Shown here piece after piece: positions 8,438 through 13,440 of a stretch of DNA of 16,115 nt (position 1 is the stretch's first letter; the number at the start of each line of letters is the position of its first letter). Below the pieces are notes generated by a model that was not told where the DNA came from, made no database searches, and saw only the letters and a program-made list of their open reading frames with translations. This DNA comes from Cladosporium sp. IMV 00045 (lineage: Eukaryota > Ascomycota > Dothideomycetes > Cladosporiales > Cladosporiaceae). The position numbers and the translations under genes were made by a program. The DNA is taken from NCBI GenBank assembly GCA_001931905.2, contig MSJI02000056.1:1-16115 (forward strand). The letters run 5' to 3'.

Positions 8438-10375
8438 TCAAGCAGGAACCTTCCCATTCGCATACTTGACCGTCCCCAACGGCCTCCTGGCCGCCGAAGG
8501 CTTCTTCGTCGCACGAGACGCCACGGCCTTCGCTTGCGCGGCACCATTGACAGCACCATTGACAGAAGCAGGCTTCGCAGGCGCCGGCTGCCTAGCGGTA
8601 GGATTCCTCGGAGCGGCAGCGCCATTAACGCTCTTCGCTTTCGGCACAGCGGCTTTCTGACCTGGCAGCGCAGCGCCTTTCTGCTGCGTGCGTTTTGCGG
8701 CGGCGTTGCGCAGGGTAGAACCCGCTTTCTGCACGGCCATGGTGCTGATGGGCCGGGTGACCATGGCTTCTGCTTTGGCGAGGGGGAGGGCCTGTTGCAC
8801 GTCTTCGGGGTTGCGGGGGAGTTGGGTGGTTGCGCCTTTGCGCACGGCGGCTTGGGCTTGTTGCGAGAATTTCGAGGCGTTGTTTGCTGTTTCGCGAGAG
8901 ATGGGCGCGTTTGCCGCCGGGGCTTTGGAGGCTTTCTTCGCCATTTGGGAATTGCCGGCTTTTTCGAGGGCTTGCTTCATGCCGGCTTGTGTGGTGGGCG
9001 TGTCTTTCATGAGTTTGTCGTAGAGCGGTTTGTGGAGGGGTTTCTGTCTATTGGCTGCAGAGAGGGCTTTGCGAATGGCGTCTTGGCTGGTTGCTGGCAT
9101 GGTTCCGGCGCGTGTCAGATCGGCTAGGTTCAGGTGTTGTGCCATTGCCACTTTTCCGAGTAAGGCGTCGAAGTTGATGGGGTCTGTCAGATCGACCTGG
9201 GATAGGGCGCCGGCTGCTGATGTGATGGGTCCGAAGATGCTGAGGAACTCGTCCCATCCGCCTCCTCTGACCTCTGTAGAGATGGCTTTGGCATGGCTCG
9301 GTTCTGCCTTCCCCTCTACTGCCTTCAGCGCGGATACGGGATCGTTGCTGGGGAAAGAGCCGAATTTGTAAAAGTACTCAAGCAGATAGTCTTTCTCCCG
9401 CCAGCGGTTGTTGAGCCATCTGCCGAAAGCCTCGTCGCTGTCAGTCGGAATGTCTTGAATGCGGTAACGTCGCCAGTACATATTGACAGACTTTGGTGGT
9501 CTGCCTTCAAAGAGGGATGATCTCAAAGTGAAGATGTCCTGCCCGTACATGCCATTCGGGATGCCTTCGTAGGCGATGGTGCAGTCGTATAGCCAATTCG
9601 TAGTCTGTCGTAATTCGTTCAGGCAAAATTGCAAGCCAGTGGTTCGCGGCAACAGCTGATGTTTCATGTCTTTCGTGCCAGTCTTTTCCGCCCAAGCAGC
9701 GGATTTCTGTCTTGTGACCCCAGACAGATTCGTGCCTTCTGGGAAAATCAACAACCACATGGGATCCTTGGGATTCTTCAGGTGGTTCAACGCTCGCTTC
9801 ACGCGAAATCGGTCGGTTTCCCATTTACGGCTGAGAAAGATAAAGTTGTAGAATTGCGCTCCCCAGCCGAAGATAGGGAGATTCTTCAAGGACTCCTTCA
9901 AGATGATGTAGATGCGGCCGTGCATCTTGTTCGTGTAAGCCACCCACCACAGATACAGCCAATCGGTATACAGCTGGTGGTTGGCCATGAGCACAAGACG
10001 ATGAGGAAAGTTGCATTTCAAAGTGCCGTCATCCATCTGATAGAGTTGACCTTTCATGCTCTCGTCGCCACTGACGCGAACGACAGTGGGAGCCCACCAT
10101 TGGGTGATGGTGGTCATGAGCACGGCGAAAGACTCCTTCGTCCATGCCATATAGCCATCGTAGAACTTTGGGTCGACCAGCTTCAGCGGCGCTCCGATGA
10201 ACTGAGAGGCCGATATGGCCATGATGCCCGACACGAAGGTCGAGATGGCCGAGAAGGCACGCTCGGCCTGGCCCATACCGCCATGTTGGATGGGATTGGG
10301 ATTGTTGACGCCGGACTTTGTCAGACTGAGGCCTGCCCTGCCGGCGTCTGACTTTGTCGTCGAGCTCTTGGGCAT
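8438..10375 (-). CDS. Lysophospholipid/1-acylglycerol-phosphate acyltransferase-like protein (PlsC/LPLAT) with a long basic tail
   Basis: The protein is 645 residues from the ATG at 10375. The open frame extends 36 codons further up to a TTG, preceded by TAA at 10486-10484, but no ATG lies there. The acyltransferase blocks appear in order: ANHQLYTDW (131-139) with the catalytic HX4D pair H133/D138, the LSRKWETDR region (181-189), LLIFPEGTNLSG (208-219) for glycerophosphate binding, and HQLLPRTTGL (239-248). A hydrophobic segment lies before them (about 41-62). Members such as yeast Cst26/Psi1 and animal AGPAT/LCLAT move acyl chains from acyl-CoA to lysophospholipids at the ER. The acyl and head-group specificity is not visible. 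Residues from about 350, and above all 480-645, form an Ala/Lys/Gln/Pro-rich basic tail, likely disordered, with SVNGA occurring twice. The gene is divergent from hacA. Confidence 0.87.
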   Translation of the reverse strand: MPKSSTTKSDAGRAGLSLTKSGVNNPNPIQHGGMGQAERAFSAISTFVSGIMAISASQFIGAPLKLVDPKFYDGYMAWTKESFAVLMTTITQWWAPTVVRVSGDESMKGQLYQMDDGTLKCNFPHRLVLMANHQLYTDWLYLWWVAYTNKMHGRIYIILKESLKNLPIFGWGAQFYNFIFLSRKWETDRFRVKRALNHLKNPKDPMWLLIFPEGTNLSGVTRQKSAAWAEKTGTKDMKHQLLPRTTGLQFCLNELRQTTNWLYDCTIAYEGIPNGMYGQDIFTLRSSLFEGRPPKSVNMYWRRYRIQDIPTDSDEAFGRWLNNRWREKDYLLEYFYKFGSFPSNDPVSALKAVEGKAEPSHAKAISTEVRGGGWDEFLSIFGPITSAAGALSQVDLTDPINFDALLGKVAMAQHLNLADLTRAGTMPATSQDAIRKALSAANRQKPLHKPLYDKLMKDTPTTQAGMKQALEKAGNSQMAKKASKAPAANAPISRETANNASKFSQQAQAAVRKGATTQLPRNPEDVQQALPLAKAEAMVTRPISTMAVQKAGSTLRNAAAKRTQQKGAALPGQKAAVPKAKSVNGAAAPRNPTARQPAPAKPASVNGAVNGAAQAKAVASRATKKPSAARRPLGTVKYANGKVPA

Positions 10376-10952
10376 CGCGCGCGCCGCACAGGTGTGGCGG
10401 TGTGGTGTGAGACGGATGCCACGCAAGGAGAGAGATAGGCTCGAGAGGCTGGCGCCGTCTGGCCGCGGACTACTGCCTGGCAATTAAGCGCTTGGGGGGT
10501 TATGCGAGATGCTTAAGGTCCACCAGTCTCCATAGCAGGCTTCGAGGATGGACGCGGAAAGAGCGGTGGTTGTTAGTTTGCCGGTACCTGATACTGGGCT
10601 GCCTTGGACTATTGTAGAATGGAGTTTAGCACGGAAACTTGGAATAGCAGCAGAACGGCTGGGTGCTACGCAAACGGGTCCACGCGCGTCATTCACTTGC
10701 AACCCCCCCTTGGACGGCGAGGACGGATGCAAGGCTCCGTGCCAGGCTGGTTGGCTCGCCAGGCTTCCCTGAAACGCGCTGCATCGAGGCGGGCGCGCGC
10801 TGGAACGTTCGATCAGCCAGAGCTAGTGCGGAGTAGATTGAGGGTCTGGCTCTCATAAGGGTGATAACCAGATGAGCCCCGTGAGCCCCTTCTCCTTGTT
10901 CATAGAGGGGCTGATCATGATGACTGCATCCGGTATATGTCAAGAATGAAAG

Positions 10953-11126
10953 ACGTGTCTGCACGTGTTGGAAGATGGGTGAGATGGTGGGCTGAGTAGT
11001 GGAGTGGCGATCCAAGTCTTCTTCAGGCGTTCCGTGAGGAACATTCACAGATCAGACGCACGTGACAGAGGCCGGCCATGAAGTGAACATGCTTGACTCT
11101 GCATGTCCTCAAAGCAGAAGCACGTG
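10953..11126 (+). promoter_or_regulatory. Cluster of ACGTG/CACGTG boxes upstream of hacA
   Basis: The palindrome CACGTG occurs at 10962-10967, 11059-11064 and 11121-11126, and a further ACGTG core at 10953-10957. ACGTG is the core of UPR elements bound by Hac1/XBP1-type bZIP factors, and it is also the E-box core for Cbf1-like factors. The position 290-470 bp upstream of the hacA ATG makes autoregulation possible. No binding is shown by the sequence itself. Confidence 0.4.
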
Positions 11127-11240
11127 CTCGTGTATTATGGCCGGAAGCGAGAGAGAGGTGGAAGTGAATGCAATGATGGTGCACAGACACGACGGCTTTA
11201 TTATGCGCTGTGGGGTCGCTGAATGGGGCTCGGCGGCTGA
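11078..11240 (+). promoter_or_regulatory. Upstream AUGs in the possible hacA leader
   Basis: Four elements are seen: ATG AAG TGA at 11078-11086; an ATG at 11089 that is in frame with hacA and would add 110 residues; a 39-codon uORF at 11103-11222; and a 5-codon uORF at 11223-11240. Truncation of the hac1/hacA leader under ER stress, which removes uORFs, is described in Trichoderma and Aspergillus. Whether this DNA is transcribed here depends on the unmapped start site. Confidence 0.4.
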
Positions 11241-11418
11241 CGGACGCAGCGGGCGGGCTTGCAGGCACTACTCAGCCCCTTGGGAGGCCACGTATCGAGT
11301 ACAAAGAGGCGGCTGCCTGCCCTCTCGACTGCAACTTGTCCTCATCGACGACTCATCTCCCACTAAGTTAGGCTCCATCCAGTTACAGAAGACCCTGCCT
11401 GTAGACAATCAATACACC

Positions 11419-12548
11419 ATGGAGGCCGCCACCGTCCCTCAACCCCATTTCTCTTCCCCATCCATCACCCACTTTGACGACAACCACCACATCACCACCA
11501 CCATGGACTCAAATCCCTCCCCACCACAGTACCTCAAGATGGAAGATCTCCAGGGCGCCTCGTCGCCATCACCTAATTCAGTTCCCGAGCACAACAGCAA
11601 CAACACCACATCCGCTCGCGGCCAGTCATCACAGGAATCCCCACCACCCGTCATCATCCAGAGCAAGCCCGCCAAGAAGAGGAAGTCTTGGGGTCAGGAA
11701 CTCCCAGAGCCCAAGACTACTCTTCCACCGCGCAAACGCGCAAAGACCGACGATGAGAAGGAGCAGCGTCGCATCGAGCGCATCAAGCGCAACAGAGCCG
11801 CCGCCCACAACTCGAGGGAACGCAAGAGGCAAGAAGCCGAGACGCTGGCCGTCTTGCTCGCCCGTGCCAACGCCGAACTTGAGGCATACCGCAAACTGCA
11901 CGGCCCTCTCCCTTCAGATGTCGTCCTGCCCGAAGTGCAACTATGCACCGAAGGGTATGTATCTTGTAGTGAAGAACCTCCCAAGCCAATCATCACTAAC
12001 ACTTACCGCAGTGAATCATCAACACCAGCTCCCTCCCTCGTGGCCTCTCGCGGTTCTTTCGACGCCGCCACGAGCCCTGCATCACCCACAGACACCGTCC
12101 TCAGCAACTACCCCACCATCAAACAAGAACCCACCGACCTCCCAACCACCATCGCACCGCCTGCTTTCGAAGCACTGGACCCCAAGTCCGCCACGCTCCC
12201 GCACCTCGACGAGACACAACATTCTGCAGCAATGTTGTGTGACCTGCAGTGTCCGTCGAGCCTGCGCAGGAGCCGGACGTCAAATCCCTCGACCACCTCC
12301 AGCAACCCTTCTTCGACATGTCCAGTCAGTTCATGGTGGACAAGCCTCTTCACGACTCTTCTTGCGTTCCAGCTACGGACCTGCTACCAGCAGATCCTGC
12401 TAGCCATCTGGACTCTTTCTCCTTCGAGAATGGAGCGTATGATTCGGGCTTCGACGATTCGCTCGGCAGCAATCCGTTCTCGTTCGACGACTTCGTCCAC
12501 GACGATGCCGTTACTTTCGCAGTCGACCACGCCGCTGGCGCAGCCTAG
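11419..12548 (+). CDS. hacA: HacA/Hac1 bZIP transcription factor of the unfolded protein response
   Basis: The ATG at 11419 has good context (ACACCATGG); a second in-frame ATG with good context is at 11503. A conventional intron covers 11955-12011 and a 20-nt IRE1-type intron 12227-12246. The spliced product is 350 residues. The block KPAKKRKSWGQELPEPKT (83-100) followed by PPRKRAKTDDEKEQRRIER is the hallmark of filamentous-fungal HacA. The basic region (about 115-138) has the invariant N125 and R133, with AAAHN between where I expect AAAQT. The zipper is short (L143, A150, Y157, then Pro at 163). After cryptic splicing the C-terminus is acidic and Phe/Asp-rich, as expected of an activation domain. 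The protein turns on ER chaperone and secretion genes. Unspliced mRNA would instead give a 416-residue form ending at 12726. Confidence 0.93.
11955..12011 (+). other. hacA: Conventional spliceosomal intron of hacA, 57 nt
   Basis: It starts GTATGT, has CACTAAC as branch site at 11994-12000, and ends CCGCAG. Removal joins GG|T (Gly) and continues ESSTPAPSL. The length is a multiple of three and there is no stop inside, so retention would insert 19 residues without breaking the frame. The splice signals are textbook for fungi. Confidence 0.85.
12214..12253 (+). promoter_or_regulatory. hacA: Twin IRE1 splice-site hairpins of hacA mRNA
   Basis: Hairpin 1 has arms ACACAACATT (12214-12223) and AATGTTGTGT (12231-12240), a perfect 10-bp stem, closing the 7-nt loop CTGCAGC. 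Hairpin 2 follows with no gap: GAC (12241-12243), loop CTGCAGT (12244-12250), GTC (12251-12253). Both loops fit the IRE1 consensus CNG|CAGN, with cleavage after the third base. The two stems touch end to end and could stack coaxially. The 3-bp stem 2 is minimal; a bulged T would allow an extra G-C pair. Confidence 0.9.
12227..12246 (+). other. hacA: 20-nt non-spliceosomal (IRE1-dependent) intron of hacA
   Basis: It runs from CAGC (after CTG in loop 1) to the CTG of loop 2. It has no GT..AG borders. It consists of half of loop 1 (4 nt), the 3' arm of stem 1 (10), the 5' arm of stem 2 (3) and half of loop 2 (3). Removal makes codon GCA (Ala) across the junction, continuing VSVEPAQEP, and shifts the reading frame. 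A length of 20 nt is the one reported for Aspergillus and Trichoderma hacA/hac1. Confidence 0.9.
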
Positions 12549-12726
12549 AGCAGCGACGGGCGTGGCAACGCGAAAGGGCGCTCCTACCACAGCGCATCAA
12601 CAGCACTCCTCGACGACGATCTCGCGAACGGGCGCGGACAATGCCGCCAGAGCGAATACCAGAAGCTCACTTCACACGGCGTTAGGGGAGGACGAGGAGA
12701 GCGGCCAGCATTTGGGAGACAATTGA

Positions 12727-13440
12727 TGATGATGGAGTTTTTTTGTCTTAAAGGCGTTGATTCTTCTCCTCAATCACGCAGGAAACCTTTGTACCATTAG
12801 CACCCAAAAGCATGAGCTAGATGACCTTGATATGAATCATGTTCCACCTTCTGAACCATCTTTCTTCTCAATTCCATCGTGTCATGTGTTAGAAGCGACT
12901 CGAACCTTTTTGTGACAGCTGACCTTTGAGAAGAACCAGTCCTACTTGAATTGTGTGTTTTCTGTCATACTAGTATATTGCTTCCCAACAGATCCTTCTT
13001 GATAAGGTACCTTAATAATGACTTGTCTGTTGGACGCTACTTTAGGTCCTGCTACCGAGGCTCGTGAACGACAGACAGCACGCCAGCGGCTTTTCACCCT
13101 AGTCACCTTGTTGAAGGACAGCTCTTGCATTTTTGAAGTCCCGGAAAAACTCTCAAGATGTGGAAAATATGCAATGTAATCCTCAATATCAATCTCACAC
13201 GGTGTAGAAAGCAAATGAAATACACAAGATCGCAATCACGTGAGCAGGCCGACCGCGCCGATTCGCCGCAAGCAGGGCTACATCGTCATTGGCTCTCCTC
13301 TCATCAACTTTCTCGACGAACCCCAAGTTTCAAGATACCACATTCATCTCTTCTCCAAACCACCACTACAACTCTCACGACCAACTCTCCGCAAGAAAGA
13401 AACCTCACTCCTTTCTTCTTGCTCATTGCCTCCAGTTTTC
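12727..13440. other. Intergenic region: hacA 3' UTR and AAA ATPase promoter
   Basis: 714 bp follow the unspliced-frame stop of hacA (the spliced-frame stop is at 12548, so the 3' UTR starts earlier in the spliced mRNA). The left part is A/T-rich. The right part has TCACGTGA, an inverted CCAAT box and a long C/T-rich AUG-free leader before 13441. Open frames on both strands here are short, start at non-ATG codons or overlap regulatory-looking DNA. None is supported. Confidence 0.5.
13236..13292 (+). promoter_or_regulatory. TCACGTGA palindrome and inverted CCAAT box before the AAA ATPase gene
   Basis: TCACGTGA (13236-13243) is the high-affinity form of the bHLH E-box used by Cbf1-type factors. 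ATTGG (13288-13292) is a CCAAT box on the minus strand, the Hap/CBC complex site linked to respiration and mitochondrial genes in fungi. They lie about 200 and 150 bp before the start codon. The role is inferred from motifs. Confidence 0.35.

Larger units (their letters stand above)
10376..11418. other. Bidirectional upstream region of the acyltransferase and hacA genes
   Basis: 1043 bp separate the two divergent start codons. The right half holds ACGTG cores (10953-11126) and the probable 5' leader of hacA, with several upstream AUGs from 11078 on. The last 130 bp before the hacA ATG have no AUG and are C/T-rich, a plausible place for a transcription start giving a short leader. Minus-strand frames here (for example 10689-11048) begin at non-ATG codons and resemble nothing. 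No RNA gene is seen. Confidence 0.5.

Noticed and set aside
8199..8441. Hydrophobic 80-codon minus-strand frame after the acyltransferase stop
   Set aside because: It starts at TTG in the A/T-rich 3' flank; the hydrophobicity comes from T-rich codons.
9629..10351. 240-codon plus-strand frame opposite the acyltransferase
   Set aside because: It is antisense to conserved acyltransferase blocks and has no recognisable domain.
10376..10483. 36-residue N-terminal extension of the acyltransferase
   Set aside because: It begins at TTG with a TAA just before it and no ATG in the extension; the first ATG is at 10375.
10689..11048. 119-codon minus-strand frame between the acyltransferase and hacA
   Set aside because: It starts at GTG, overlaps the ACGTG cluster and resembles no family.
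11062..11418. Upstream extension of the hacA frame beginning at GTG 11062
   Set aside because: GTG is not a normal fungal start and the extension has no recognisable HacA sequence. The ATG at 11419 has better context. The in-frame ATG at 11089 is kept only as a leader observation.
12247..12266. Alternative 20-nt hacA intron starting at the second CTG|CAG
   Set aside because: It also gives the right frame, but its 3' border (GCG|CAGG) does not sit in a CNG|CAGN 7-nt hairpin loop. The 12227-12246 choice puts both cuts in proper loops, with a 10-bp stem at the first site.
11474..12403. 309-codon frame overlapping hacA in another phase
   Set aside because: It is Pro/Ser/Arg-rich with no domain, it crosses the conventional intron, and it is not the post-splicing frame.
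12942..13235. 97-codon minus-strand frame in the hacA/ATPase gap
   Set aside because: It starts at TTG and no homology is recognised; better explained as 3' flank and promoter DNA.
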